Assembly: GCF_050434145.1 (NCBI RefSeq)
Contig: NZ_JBNPVX010000040.1
Location: forward strand, 1-26,048
DNA length: 26,048 nt
From: JAISST01 sp050434145
GTDB taxonomy: Bacteria; Fusobacteriota; Fusobacteriia; Fusobacteriales; Fusobacteriaceae
Direction of reading: 5' to 3'
Position 1 is the stretch's first letter; every line of letters starts with the position of its first letter. Made by a program: the position numbers and the translations under genes. The notes under the pieces are model-generated. The model did not search any database and was not told where the DNA came from. It saw nothing but the letters and a program-made list of their open reading frames with translations. Positions 7,389 through 15,360 of the stretch are shown here, piece after piece.

Positions 7389-8372
7389 CTAAATTTTCAA
7401 TGTTATCTTCTCAAATATAGTTTCTGGCTTTATATTCATCATACATTTAAAATGCCCTTTGGGACAAGACTTATCCCCATGGAGACTGCATGGAGAACAT
7501 TTTTCCTGTGCGAATATAAGATTATCACTTTCATTAAAATCAAACATTTCTGGACTTGTCGGCCCAAATATAACAAAATTTATTATGCTGTAGCTTCGAC
7601 TAATATGAAATGGTGCAGAATCATTACAAACCAAAAATTTACTCTGTGATAATAATGCTCCACTTTCTTTCAAAGATAACTGCCCTGTAAGATCTATTAC
7701 TCCTTCTTTTGCAATTTCTTTTATTATTTTAGCACTTTCAATATCTTCTTTTCCACCTATTATCACTATGGGTTTTCCATATTTTATAAATAATTTTTTT
7801 GCTAACTCTCCATAATATTCTGCTGGCCACTTTTTTGTATTTTTAGAAGCTCCTGGCGAAATCACTCCATAACCTTTATAGCTTTCAACTTTTTTTAAAT
7901 CAAAATTTTCAAAGAAAAAATCTAGTTTTTCGCCTTTATAATCCAGATCAAAATCATTGAAAGCTCCATAATAGTTCTTTATGATAGTATTATCAACCTT
8001 ATATTTTATCAAATGCATTTTTACTAAAAGACTTTTCCACATTTTTCTTTTTTTATAAATATATGTTTTAACACCAATATTTTTCCTTATTATCTTTGAT
8101 CTAAATTTATTGTGTAAATCAAAAATGTAATCATAACTTTCCTTTTTTAATTCTTTGCTAAATTCTTTTATTTTTTTATAGCCATCATTTTTTTCTTTAT
8201 CAAATAAATAAATATTATTTATTAATGGATTACCACTAATAGCATCTTTAAATTGGGATAGCACTAAAAAATCAATCTGGCTATCAGGATATTTTTCTTT
8301 GAATGCTTTTATTATAGGAGTAGTTAATATCACATCTCCTATGGAGCTAAGTCTAATAATTAAAATTTTCAA
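7389..8372 (-). CDS. Glycosyltransferase family 9, heptosyltransferase-like
   Basis: GT9 enzymes add heptose or related sugars to the LPS core at the cytoplasmic face of the inner membrane. The 327-residue protein opens MKILIIRLSSIGDVILTTP, the classic N-terminus with the catalytic-region Asp, has GVISPGASKNTKKWPAEYY in the donor-binding half (about residues 170-190), CNDSAPFHISRS near 250, and a cysteine-rich C-terminus (CSPCSLHGDKSCPKGHFKC). The same C-terminal block appears in the protein at 9126-10133, so the two are paralogues and may add successive sugars. It is the last LPS gene before recA. Which sugar is added cannot be read from sequence; WaaF or WaaC type is the nearest guess. Confidence 0.88.
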   Translation of the reverse strand: MKILIIRLSSIGDVILTTPIIKAFKEKYPDSQIDFLVLSQFKDAISGNPLINNIYLFDKEKNDGYKKIKEFSKELKKESYDYIFDLHNKFRSKIIRKNIGVKTYIYKKRKMWKSLLVKMHLIKYKVDNTIIKNYYGAFNDFDLDYKGEKLDFFFENFDLKKVESYKGYGVISPGASKNTKKWPAEYYGELAKKLFIKYGKPIVIIGGKEDIESAKIIKEIAKEGVIDLTGQLSLKESGALLSQSKFLVCNDSAPFHISRSYSIINFVIFGPTSPEMFDFNESDNLIFAQEKCSPCSLHGDKSCPKGHFKCMMNIKPETIFEKITLKI

Positions 8373-8446
8373 TTGTTTCTCCTACTAAAATTCTTTTTTT
8401 ATCAATTGCAAAATGTAACACCAATTCTCAATAACTATAAATATTG

Positions 8447-9142
8447 TTATTTTTTCCTAAATTTTCTTTTTAACTCTAATAAATTTTTTAATATTTGTGC
8501 ACATTTATAATATATAGTGCTATGATCGCAGAGACATAAATCTTCTTTATGACAACTTTCTTCCAAATAAAGAAATTCATATGCTTTTCCAAAATTTCTA
8601 TAAATATTTTTTCTAAATCGAGCATCTATTAAATAAATTTTTTTATTGATCTCATTAGATATAATAAAGTTTTCTAGCTGAGAATCTCCATGTAAGTATC
8701 CTAATTTATGAATTTCGGTCAATACTTTTCCAACTTCTGTTGCATCTTTATAAGTTGATTGACTTCCATTTACATAAGAATACAAAAAATATGAATCAGT
8801 TATTACAAAACCATCTTTTTCTTCTACAGCCAATAGCGGAGTTCCTGTATTAAAACCCAATCTCCTGATTTCTTCTATTTCACAAAATTCTCTTTTACTT
8901 TGACTTCCACGAAATATTGATAAAAATCTTTGCCATTTTCTGATATTTTTCTCTCTTGGTATCTTATAAACTATTTTTTCTTCTTCAATTTTCATTAGCA
9001 CAACATAGCTTCTTTTATCATCTTTTAACACTTTTAAAATTGAATATTCTTTTTTATTCAATTTATCATAATATTTTAAGTTATCTTTATTATTAAAATA
9101 TATTGTTTTATTTGATTTTTTAATTTTACTTACTTTTTTCAT
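8447..9142 (-). CDS. LPS-core-type sugar kinase (RfaY/InaA-like)
   Basis: This 231-residue protein has a compact protein-kinase-like fold signature: a candidate ATP lysine in VYKIPREK (Lys60), a helix-C glutamate in KREFCEIEE, the catalytic loop HGDSQLEN (His151 to Asn158) and a metal-binding aspartate in LIDARF (Asp173). Such kinases phosphorylate heptose or Kdo of the LPS core. Its start overlaps the end of the GT9 gene at 9126-10133 by 17 bp, and it sits between two GT9 genes, which supports a role in core assembly. The N-terminus is very lysine- and asparagine-rich. RfaY/WaaY is my best family guess; a different small-molecule kinase is possible. Confidence 0.75.
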   Translation of the reverse strand: MKKVSKIKKSNKTIYFNNKDNLKYYDKLNKKEYSILKVLKDDKRSYVVLMKIEEEKIVYKIPREKNIRKWQRFLSIFRGSQSKREFCEIEEIRRLGFNTGTPLLAVEEKDGFVITDSYFLYSYVNGSQSTYKDATEVGKVLTEIHKLGYLHGDSQLENFIISNEINKKIYLIDARFRKNIYRNFGKAYEFLYLEESCHKEDLCLCDHSTIYYKCAQILKNLLELKRKFRKK

Positions 9143-10133
9143 CTATATACCTTTTTATCCCATTTATGACAGCTTCAGGATGGACACCCATCATACATTT
9201 AAAATGCCCTTTTGGACACTTTTTACTTCCATGAAGACTACATGGTCTACATTTTAAATCATCCACTTCATATACCTCATTATTTTTGCTCCAAGGAAAA
9301 AAGCCAAGTTTTTTTCCTGTTGGACCAAATATTCCAAAAATTCTCACGTTTTCAAAAGCAGAAGCTATATGCAATGGCGACGAATCATTTGATAAAAGTA
9401 ATGTGCTTTTTTCTATCATTGCTACTAAATCTAGAAGGCTTGTCTTTCCACGGAAATCCAATACATTTTCTGGAATTATTAAATTTAAGTCCAATTCCTC
9501 TTTACCACCAACTACTGCCAATTGCATATTTTTTTCTTTGGAAAGTTTTTCTAGTAATTCATTAAAATATGCTACAGGCCATCTTTTAGTCGCCCATCTA
9601 CTTCCAGGTGCAATTATTATTAATTTTCTACAGTGAATATTTCCTATTAGTTTTTCTGCCCTTTCTCTATTTTCCATACTGGGATACAATTCTATTTCAT
9701 ATCTTTTTTCTTCTTTACTATTTATAAAGGATAATAGTCTTTCTACTTCATGTTTACTCTGATCATATGCAATTTTTTTACTAAATAAAAATGAAGCTGG
9801 AGCTACATTGTATCCTATAATAATAGGAGCTCCAGTGCCATATGCAATTAATGAACTTCTCAAATATCTATGAAGGCTCAAGACTAAGTCATATTTCTCT
9901 TTTCTTAGTTTCTTTATAAGCTTCCATAAGTTAATAAAGCCTTTATCTTTTCCCTTTTTATCATAACTTATTATTCTATTCAATTTTAGATTGTTATTTA
10001 ATATGGATTTTCCACTAGGGATAGTCAAATATGTAATATTACTTTCTGGATATTTATCTCTTAATTTACTTATTAGTGGGGTTGAAAGAATAATGTCACC
10101 TATAAAAGCAGTATGAATTATCAAAATTTTCAT
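9126..10133 (-). CDS. Glycosyltransferase family 9, heptosyltransferase-like
   Basis: A 335-residue GT9 enzyme, presumed to transfer heptose or a similar sugar to the growing LPS core. It begins MKILIIHTAFIGDIILSTP, has the donor-site segment APGSRWATKRWPVAYF (about 195-210), LLLSNDSSPLHIASAF (about 246-261), FGIFGPTGKKLGFFPW, and the C-terminal CRPCSLHGSKKCPKGHFKC block, almost the same as in the 7389-8372 protein. Length is typical. It lies 16 bp after the preceding GT9-like gene and overlaps the kinase gene downstream by 17 bp, a tight operon. RfaF (heptosyltransferase II) is the closest named type; I leave the symbol empty because acceptor and donor are not known. Confidence 0.88.
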   Translation of the reverse strand: MKILIIHTAFIGDIILSTPLISKLRDKYPESNITYLTIPSGKSILNNNLKLNRIISYDKKGKDKGFINLWKLIKKLRKEKYDLVLSLHRYLRSSLIAYGTGAPIIIGYNVAPASFLFSKKIAYDQSKHEVERLLSFINSKEEKRYEIELYPSMENRERAEKLIGNIHCRKLIIIAPGSRWATKRWPVAYFNELLEKLSKEKNMQLAVVGGKEELDLNLIIPENVLDFRGKTSLLDLVAMIEKSTLLLSNDSSPLHIASAFENVRIFGIFGPTGKKLGFFPWSKNNEVYEVDDLKCRPCSLHGSKKCPKGHFKCMMGVHPEAVINGIKRYIDEKSK

Positions 10134-10149
10134 TTCACTTCACCTACCA

Positions 10150-11187
10150 TTATCGCATACAACTTTTAAATGCCTTTTCTATTTCTGCCACTATATCATC
10201 TTCTATTTCTTTATTATATCCACTAAAATAATTAGATTTATAGTTTTCCTTTGGGTTATTCTTATCTGGAATTATATAAACTACTTTATCATTTTCAAAT
10301 AATCCCCATCTTGTGACACCAATTTCTTCTTTTTTTGAATATATCGCTATTGTCGATTTTTTTACCATTCCAGCCATTATTGTTATTCCAGATAAAGGAC
10401 CCAAATACACCATTCCCTTATTAATAATCCCAGCTATATTGAGCAAATCTCCACCATTTGGGAAGGGATAAATACCTGACATATTTATTTCATCTATCAT
10501 CTTATTTATTCTGATTTCTTCCTCAATATTACAAATTAAAATAATTTTTCTATCTTTATTTCTCTCTTTGATTCTTTTTATAAGATTTACATATTGTTCA
10601 TCACTTAGGTTTTTACCATTTCCATCATTAAATGGGCTGACTACCAATGTATTGTGATATAAATTGGTCTCTCTAAAAAAAGTATCTGCCACTACTTTAC
10701 TTCCACTGCTCAAATATAAATTATTATTTATTTCATAATTGTCTTTATATGACTTCTTATTAAGTTTTTTCACAAGATCTAAATTATAATAAACCTCACT
10801 TTTTATTGATTTTTTTCTTTTTTGAATACTTCCTTTGCCATAAATAAAAAATGAAGAAATACTTGTTATTGGTCCTATTTTTACTCCAGCACCGCTTGCT
10901 TTTGCTAATCTTTCAATTATTGAATCACTATAGAACGCTAGAAACACATCTGCATTAAAATATGCTATTTTACCTTCTATTTCTGCCTTTTTATAATCAT
11001 CTAACACAAAAAACCTATCTATATAAGGTAAATTTTTTACTATATCATAACTTTCTTTTTTAGTCACAAGGACTAAATCTGCATCTGGATACATTCTCTT
11101 TACCAAAAAGAAACTAGGTATTGAAAAAAGCGTCTCTTTTACTCCTGCAGTACTGGAAACAATAATCCTTTTTATTTCTTTTTTCAT
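10150..11187 (-). CDS. Divergent GT9-like glycosyltransferase
   Basis: A 345-residue protein with the two-lobed GT9 layout but weaker motifs. The N-terminus (IKRIIVSSTAGVKETLFSIP) matches the family pattern where others have IGDVILTTP, with the usual aspartate replaced. The C-terminal lobe has VVSPFNDGNGKNLSDEQY, a run like the donor-site segment, and VYLGPLSGITIMAGM where others have SNDSxPxHIA. It lacks the cysteine-rich tail. The frame opens at a TTG (11208), but AGGAG lies just before the ATG at 11187, which I take as the start. It is the first gene of the LPS-recA run and has its own promoter at 11239-11267. It may act on a different sugar or have lost classic heptosyltransferase chemistry. 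Confidence 0.7.
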   Translation of the reverse strand: MKKEIKRIIVSSTAGVKETLFSIPSFFLVKRMYPDADLVLVTKKESYDIVKNLPYIDRFFVLDDYKKAEIEGKIAYFNADVFLAFYSDSIIERLAKASGAGVKIGPITSISSFFIYGKGSIQKRKKSIKSEVYYNLDLVKKLNKKSYKDNYEINNNLYLSSGSKVVADTFFRETNLYHNTLVVSPFNDGNGKNLSDEQYVNLIKRIKERNKDRKIILICNIEEEIRINKMIDEINMSGIYPFPNGGDLLNIAGIINKGMVYLGPLSGITIMAGMVKKSTIAIYSKKEEIGVTRWGLFENDKVVYIIPDKNNPKENYKSNYFSGYNKEIEDDIVAEIEKAFKSCMR

Positions 11188-11238
11188 AATTTTCTCTCCT
11201 AATTGCAATTTATAATTTTACAATTTATCCCCATCTAT

Positions 11239-11267
11239 ATTATCATGCTTTTTGCCTTTTTTGTAAA
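11239..11267 (-). promoter_or_regulatory. Promoter of the LPS-recA-recX-plsC run
   Basis: Minus-strand TTTACA (11267-11262), 17 bases, GATAAT (11244-11239), about 45 bases before the predicted 5' gene start. It is the only good promoter I see for the seven minus-strand genes down to plsC. Confidence 0.6.
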
Positions 11268-11352
11268 GAAAAATTTTTTAATTTTCATCTTTTTTATGTT
11301 ATAAAATAGTTAATTATATTTTATATAATCATTAATAAATCAATTAATCCTA

Positions 11353-11389
11353 TATAATAAAAGGGTTGCTGTACAAAAAACAACAACCC
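11353..11389 (-). terminator. Intrinsic terminator of the AbgT-family gene
   Basis: On the minus strand GGGTTGTTG (11389-11381) pairs with CAGCAACCC (11371-11363), nine pairs with one G-T, followed by TTTTATTATA. It stands 36 bases after the transporter stop codon. Confidence 0.85.
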
Positions 11390-11424
11390 ATATATTTTAA
11401 TATACATAATTTATTCAAAATTAT

Positions 11425-12987
11425 TTATAAGTAAATCTTTCCACCAATTCCAAGTGGTAGATTTAACATAACCCATATAATCAATTGTATTGTCCAGATA
11501 ATCGCAAATGTAAATGAGAAAGGTATCATATTTGCTATTATCGTCCCTACTCCTACATTTTTATCATATTTATGAGCATATCCAAGTAATATTGGCATAT
11601 ATGAGAATAAAGGTGATATTGGATTAGTAATAGAATCTCCTATACGATAAGCTACTTGAGTCACTGCTGGGTCAAACTCCATTAACATCATCAATGGTAC
11701 AAATATTGGTGCCAAAATAGCCCATTTTGCTGACGCAGAGCCTATGAATAAATTTATTATACAAGAAACAATTATCAAACCAATTAATAATGGTATTCCT
11801 GTAATTTTTAGAGCTTGTAATCCCTCTGCGCCTTTTATTGCTATGATTGTTCCTAGGTTACTCCAACTAAAGTATGATGTAAATTGAGCTATAAAAAAAC
11901 ATATGAACACATAGCCACCCATTTCTTTGAATCCTTCTGTTATATCAGCAATTAAACCTCTCACACCTTTATATTTCCCAGAACCAAATCCATAGCAAAC
12001 TCCTGGTACCAATAGCATCACAGTTACTATCAATATTATCCCTTTCATAAATGCTGATGCCCCTGACATTAGAGATCCACCTTTTTCTGGGTCACCTAAT
12101 AGCGGATCAGATCCAAGACACATAGATACAATTACAAGTAATAAAATTATAAATCCTATTCCAGCACATTTTAAACCTTTATTTTGTTCTGGTGTCAATG
12201 TCGCTTTAGCTTCAACATTATTATTCCATTCTGACATTTTTTCCTTAGTAGTCTGAAACCTATGAATTAACACTTTTTCCACTAGAAGAGTACCTGCCGT
12301 ACATAAAACAAATGTAGAAACTATTAAGAAATACCAGTTAATTGCTGGTGATTGTGAGTAATCAGGATTTATCATTTTAGCTGCACTTTCAGTAAAGCCA
12401 TAAGCTAATGCATCAGACATACCTAAGAAGATATTAGCACAAAATCCAGCTGCTACCCCTGCAAATGCAACATACATTCCTAATAGTGGATGACGACCAA
12501 TACCAAGATATATTACTGCTGCCAATGCTGGCATTATGATAAAACCTGCATCTCCAGCAAGATTAGCATTTATTCCAACTAAAAGAATTAAAAATGTAAC
12601 TATCGCTGGTTTTGCTCCTGACATAACTTTCTGCATCAAGCTAATTAAAAATCCACTTTTTTCAGCAGCAGCAGAACCAATTACTGTTACCATTACCATG
12701 CCAAAAGGAGGAAAATTTGCATAATTTGTTACTACATTGGAAAACATTCTTCTAAATCCACTCTTAGACAATAAATTAACGACTTCTATTTCCTTTTTTG
12801 TTCCTGGATGAATTGCTTTTACACCAAAGTGTCCGCAAATACCTGAAGCTATTACTACTATTATCGCTAACCCCAGAAACATCATTACTGGATGGGGTAA
12901 CTTGTTACCTGCTGCTTCAATCATGTTCAGAATTTTGTTTAAAAGACTCTCTTTTCTTACACCACCATTTCCATTTACATCTTCCAT
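11425..12987 (-). CDS. AbgT-family transporter (aminobenzoyl-glutamate type)
   Basis: AbgT-family proteins are inner-membrane secondary carriers; the founding member takes up p-aminobenzoyl-glutamate, a folate breakdown product, and relatives export sulfonamides. The 520-residue protein starts with a short hydrophilic stretch and then has about a dozen hydrophobic segments. Family signatures include GHFGVKAIHPGTKKEIEVVN after the first membrane span, NYANFPPFGMVMVTVIGSAA, and the late GSASAKWAILAPIFVPLMM followed by YRIGDSITNPISPLFSYMP. Length is typical. AGGAGG precedes the ATG. It is monocistronic, with its own terminator and upstream promoters. The substrate is not known; amino acid derivatives or dipeptides are alternatives. 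Confidence 0.9.
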   Translation of the reverse strand: MEDVNGNGGVRKESLLNKILNMIEAAGNKLPHPVMMFLGLAIIVVIASGICGHFGVKAIHPGTKKEIEVVNLLSKSGFRRMFSNVVTNYANFPPFGMVMVTVIGSAAAEKSGFLISLMQKVMSGAKPAIVTFLILLVGINANLAGDAGFIIMPALAAVIYLGIGRHPLLGMYVAFAGVAAGFCANIFLGMSDALAYGFTESAAKMINPDYSQSPAINWYFLIVSTFVLCTAGTLLVEKVLIHRFQTTKEKMSEWNNNVEAKATLTPEQNKGLKCAGIGFIILLLVIVSMCLGSDPLLGDPEKGGSLMSGASAFMKGIILIVTVMLLVPGVCYGFGSGKYKGVRGLIADITEGFKEMGGYVFICFFIAQFTSYFSWSNLGTIIAIKGAEGLQALKITGIPLLIGLIIVSCIINLFIGSASAKWAILAPIFVPLMMLMEFDPAVTQVAYRIGDSITNPISPLFSYMPILLGYAHKYDKNVGVGTIIANMIPFSFTFAIIWTIQLIIWVMLNLPLGIGGKIYL

Positions 12988-13176
12988 TACATACCTCCTA
13001 GAATAGTTATTTTGCTTCTTTAGAAGCTATCCACCTTTATTTATTTAAATAATTTTTTAAGCTCCCATAAATTCTTATCATTTCTAAATATTTTATATAT
13101 AGAATTCTTTCAATATTAAGCTATCCAATAGAAGATTATATAAATTAGAATTTATACATTCAGTATTTCAACTTTA

Positions 13177-13205
13177 ATTATAAACATATTGTTTTGTTTT
13201 GTCAA
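13177..13205 (-). promoter_or_regulatory. Perfect consensus promoter for the AbgT-family gene
   Basis: Minus-strand TTGACA (13205-13200), 17 bases, TATAAT (13182-13177), leaving a leader of about 180 nt. The leader carries TGGATAGCTT twice (13127-13118 and 13033-13024), the second copy running into a GCTTCT/AGAAGC hairpin (13014-13027). Just upstream of the -35, at 13211-13224, lies TTCCGCCGTTGGAA, a GC-rich imperfect palindrome in otherwise AT-only DNA and a possible operator. Confidence 0.75.
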
Positions 13206-13416
13206 TTATATTCCGCCGTTGGAACACTTTATTGTGATATAAATATTATATTTTAAGTTATTTAAAAAATCAATATAAATATCCAAGCATCTAATTAGCT
13301 ATTTTAGTAATTTAAAATATATAAAATCAATTTTAACTATATATTTATTATATGATAATTGCTTTTTTCATTTTTTCCGATTTAATCAATTAGTTTGGTA
13401 AATTGGCACACATTAA

Positions 13417-13445
13417 AATATATTATAAATTTATTCTTTTGTCAA
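13417..13445 (-). promoter_or_regulatory. Candidate distal promoter toward the AbgT-family gene
   Basis: Minus-strand TTGACA (13445-13440), 17 bases, TATATT (13422-13417). Its -35 region repeats the sequence of the proximal promoter (TTTTGTCAATTAT on the plus strand at both sites, 240 bp apart). The leader would be over 400 nt. The rest of 13206-13509 is AT-rich with no gene. Confidence 0.45.
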
Positions 13446-13509
13446 TTATTATTTTAATTTCTATATATTTGATATATTGATGATAACTATAATAAAATTA
13501 AAATTTTTC

Positions 13510-13538
13510 TTGACAAATATAAAAAGATCATGTAGAAT
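13510..13538 (+). promoter_or_regulatory. Promoter of the binding-protein operon
   Basis: TTGACA (13510-13515), 17 bases, TAGAAT (13533-13538). The start would be near 13545, giving a leader of about 220 nt before the first large gene. Confidence 0.8.
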
Positions 13539-13573
13539 CACTTTATTATATTAAATCAGTAAGGAGCAATAAA

Positions 13574-13645
13574 ATGTTATTAAGGAAACTAAGGAGCAAA
13601 TCTAGTACAAATGAATATTTTTACAGATTCTGTATAAAGATATAG
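13574..13645 (+). CDS. Putative 23-residue leader peptide
   Basis: A short frame coding MLLRKLRSKSSTNEYFYRFC and ending IKI, then TAG. It starts with ATG 7 bases after a strong AAGGAG and lies about 30 bases after the predicted transcript start. Sixty-four bases further on is a strong intrinsic terminator, and beyond that the gene for an amino-acid-binding protein. This order (promoter, small ORF, terminator, transport gene) is that of transcription attenuation. The peptide has three Arg, four Lys, four Ser and an aromatic cluster YFYRF. AAGGAGCAA occurs twice, at 13561-13569 and again inside the frame at 13591-13599. Which amino acid, if any, is sensed cannot be told. Confidence 0.5.
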   Translation: MLLRKLRSKSSTNEYFYRFCIKI

Positions 13646-13709
13646 ATTGTTTCTTTAAATATTTTTTGCTTAGTTAGCACTTGTTGAATAATTTTAATTA
13701 ATTTGCAAG

Positions 13710-13740
13710 CACTATTTCTTTACAGAAGTAGTGTTTTTTT
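13710..13740 (+). terminator. Leader terminator (candidate attenuator)
   Basis: CACTATTTCT (13710-13719) pairs with AGAAGTAGTG (13724-13733), ten pairs with one G-T, loop TTAC, followed by seven T (13734-13740). It lies between the promoter and the first structural gene, so transcription must pass it. AGCACT just upstream (near 13676) repeats the 5' arm start and could compete for pairing. Confidence 0.85.
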
Positions 13741-13766
13741 ATTTTAATTTTTTAGGAGGAAATTTT

Positions 13767-14489
13767 ATGAAACATTTTTTCAAACTTATGTTAATTAGTA
13801 TTTTTACTATCTTTAGTATTGATCTTTTAGGCGAAGAAAAAGAATATGTAGTTGGTACAAATGCAGAATATCCACCATTTGAGTATATTGAAAACAATGA
13901 AATCAAAGGTTTTGATGCTGAATTAATACAATTAATTGCTGAAAAAGCTGGTTTCAAATATAAATGGTCAAATATGAGCTTTGATGGTTTGATCCCAGCT
14001 ATACAAAGCAATAAAATAGATATTGTTATAGCAGGTATGAGTGTAACTCCAGAGCGTTCTAAAGCTGTTAATTTTTCTATTCCATATTTGTCTTCTAAGG
14101 CTGCTTTTGTTACAAACAAAAAAAATCCTATAAAAGATCTTAATGACTTAGAAAATAAAAAATATGGTGCAGAATTAGGTACCACAAAAGAAGCAACTGC
14201 AAGAAAAATAAAAGGTGCTGAGGTTGTTCCTTTTTCCAATAATACTGCTGCACTAGTTGCTCTAAAAAACGGTAAAGTTGATGGTATTGTCATGGATGAG
14301 AGTGTTGCCAAAAAATATGCTGAGGCAAACACCGAAGACTTAATCTATGTTGGAGCTGTAGAAGGTGAGCCAAAAGCAATTGGATTCAACAAATCAAATA
14401 ATGAATTAAAAGAAAAAGTAGACAAAGCCATCCAAGAATTATTAGATGATGGAACAATAGAAAAAATGAAAGAAAAATATGGTATTTAA
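13767..14489 (+). CDS. Periplasmic amino-acid-binding protein of an ABC importer
   Basis: A class 3 solute-binding protein (SBP_bac_3) that would capture a polar amino acid in the periplasm. The 240 residues comprise a signal peptide (hydrophobic residues 4-21, probable cleavage after Gly22, no lipobox cysteine), the family start YVVGTNAEYPPFEY, the hinge segment GFDAELIQLIAE, and SVTPERSKAVNFSIPYL with the carboxylate-binding arginine. Length is normal. GGAGGAAATTTT before the ATG at 13767 fixes the start; an earlier in-frame GTG lies inside the terminator and is not credible. No permease or ATPase gene is adjacent, so it is an orphan working with a system encoded elsewhere. The next gene also encodes an exported protein, 59 bp on. 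Confidence 0.9.
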   Translation: MKHFFKLMLISIFTIFSIDLLGEEKEYVVGTNAEYPPFEYIENNEIKGFDAELIQLIAEKAGFKYKWSNMSFDGLIPAIQSNKIDIVIAGMSVTPERSKAVNFSIPYLSSKAAFVTNKKNPIKDLNDLENKKYGAELGTTKEATARKIKGAEVVPFSNNTAALVALKNGKVDGIVMDESVAKKYAEANTEDLIYVGAVEGEPKAIGFNKSNNELKEKVDKAIQELLDDGTIEKMKEKYGI

Positions 14490-14548
14490 CTAACTTTTTA
14501 TAGAAATACAAACATCTTAATAAAAAAAATAATTTTAAGGAGAATTTT

Positions 14549-15100
14549 ATGAAAAACCTATTTAATGTAATTATGCTTACTATCTGTGGATTTATTTTCA
14601 CAGATATATTCACCAACGAAAAATTGTTAGCAGCAGATACAAAAGAAATCGTATTTGTATGTACTGGTAATACATGCCGTAGTCCAATGGCTGAAGGAAT
14701 TGCTAAAAAATTTGTTGCAGACAAAAAACTTGACTATAAAATTTCTTCTCGTGGGACCAAAATTGATCCAAAAGAAGTAGTCGCAAATCCAAAATCGATA
14801 GAAGTTATGAAAAGTAGAAATATTGATATCTCAAAACATCAATCTAAGATGTTCTCCAAAGAAGATATAACTAATGCATCGCTTATTTTAACTATGACAG
14901 ATAGTCATAAAAAGGGACTTTTGGATTTATTTCCTGATGCTGCACCTTATACTTTCACCATAACAGAATATGCTACTGGAAAAGATGGAAATATAAGTGA
15001 TCCTTGGGGTAAAGAAATCGAAGAATATATCAAAACTGCTGAACAACTAGATATATTAGTCCCACAAGCAATAGAAAAATTTAACTCTGCTGCAAAATAG
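14549..15100 (+). CDS. Exported low-molecular-weight phosphatase, YwlE-like
   Basis: The 183-residue protein is a low-molecular-weight phosphatase with an unusual N-terminal extension. From residue 34 it reads VFVCTGNTCRSPMAEG: the nucleophile loop CX5R with Cys38, Thr42 and Arg44. The general acid is Asp151 in SDPWGKEIEEY. The segments LILTMTDSHKKGLL and EYATGKDGNISDP resemble Bacillus YwlE, a protein-arginine phosphatase, and CTGNTCRS has the threonine thought to favour phosphoarginine. Ahead of this, residues 3-22 are hydrophobic, with a plausible signal cleavage after Ala29, so the enzyme should act outside the cytoplasm. The ATG has AAGGAG 8 bases upstream and no better internal start exists. 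It follows the binding-protein gene in one operon. Substrate is unknown. Confidence 0.85.
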   Translation: MKNLFNVIMLTICGFIFTDIFTNEKLLAADTKEIVFVCTGNTCRSPMAEGIAKKFVADKKLDYKISSRGTKIDPKEVVANPKSIEVMKSRNIDISKHQSKMFSKEDITNASLILTMTDSHKKGLLDLFPDAAPYTFTITEYATGKDGNISDPWGKEIEEYIKTAEQLDILVPQAIEKFNSAAK

Positions 15101-15360
15101 CCTGATTATGAGACTCAATAGAGAGTTCTCCTAATTTTATCTATAAACATATTATACGAGCAAAGACTCCGTTAGAAAGAGGTTATATTCTCATGTTTTA
15201 AGTGCAGCAAAGTCACAGTCCATAAAAAAGAGTTGCTCTTGTTAAGTGCAGGTAATTATTGAATACTGCATATTTCAATTAATAAATCAGAAGGTATTAA
15301 CTAACAAAAAATATAACAAGTATTAATAAATTAGTACTTGACCTAAAGAGGAGTAAAATC
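15101..15360 (+). other. 260-bp leader/intergenic region with repeats
   Basis: No gene is visible. TTAAGTGCAG occurs twice as a direct repeat (15198-15207 and 15242-15251), with an AAGAG/CTCTT hairpin (15228-15240) between the copies. A nine-pair hairpin AAGTATTAA-TAAA-TTAGTACTT (15318-15339, one G-T pair) ends 8 bases before the ribosome site of the aminotransferase gene. I find no convincing promoter or terminator, so the aminotransferase may be cotranscribed with the two genes before it. The repeats could be binding sites or RNA structure. Confidence 0.45.

Noticed and set aside
13731..13766. A longer binding-protein start (GTG at 13731)
   Set aside because: It begins inside the terminator hairpin, and the ATG at 13767 has its own GGAGG and gives a proper signal peptide.
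13739..14332. A 197-codon minus-strand frame opposite the amino-acid-binding protein gene
   Set aside because: The plus-strand gene is clearly real, with family motifs and a ribosome site; the antisense frame has no start signals and its hydrophobic residues are the complement of the real codons.
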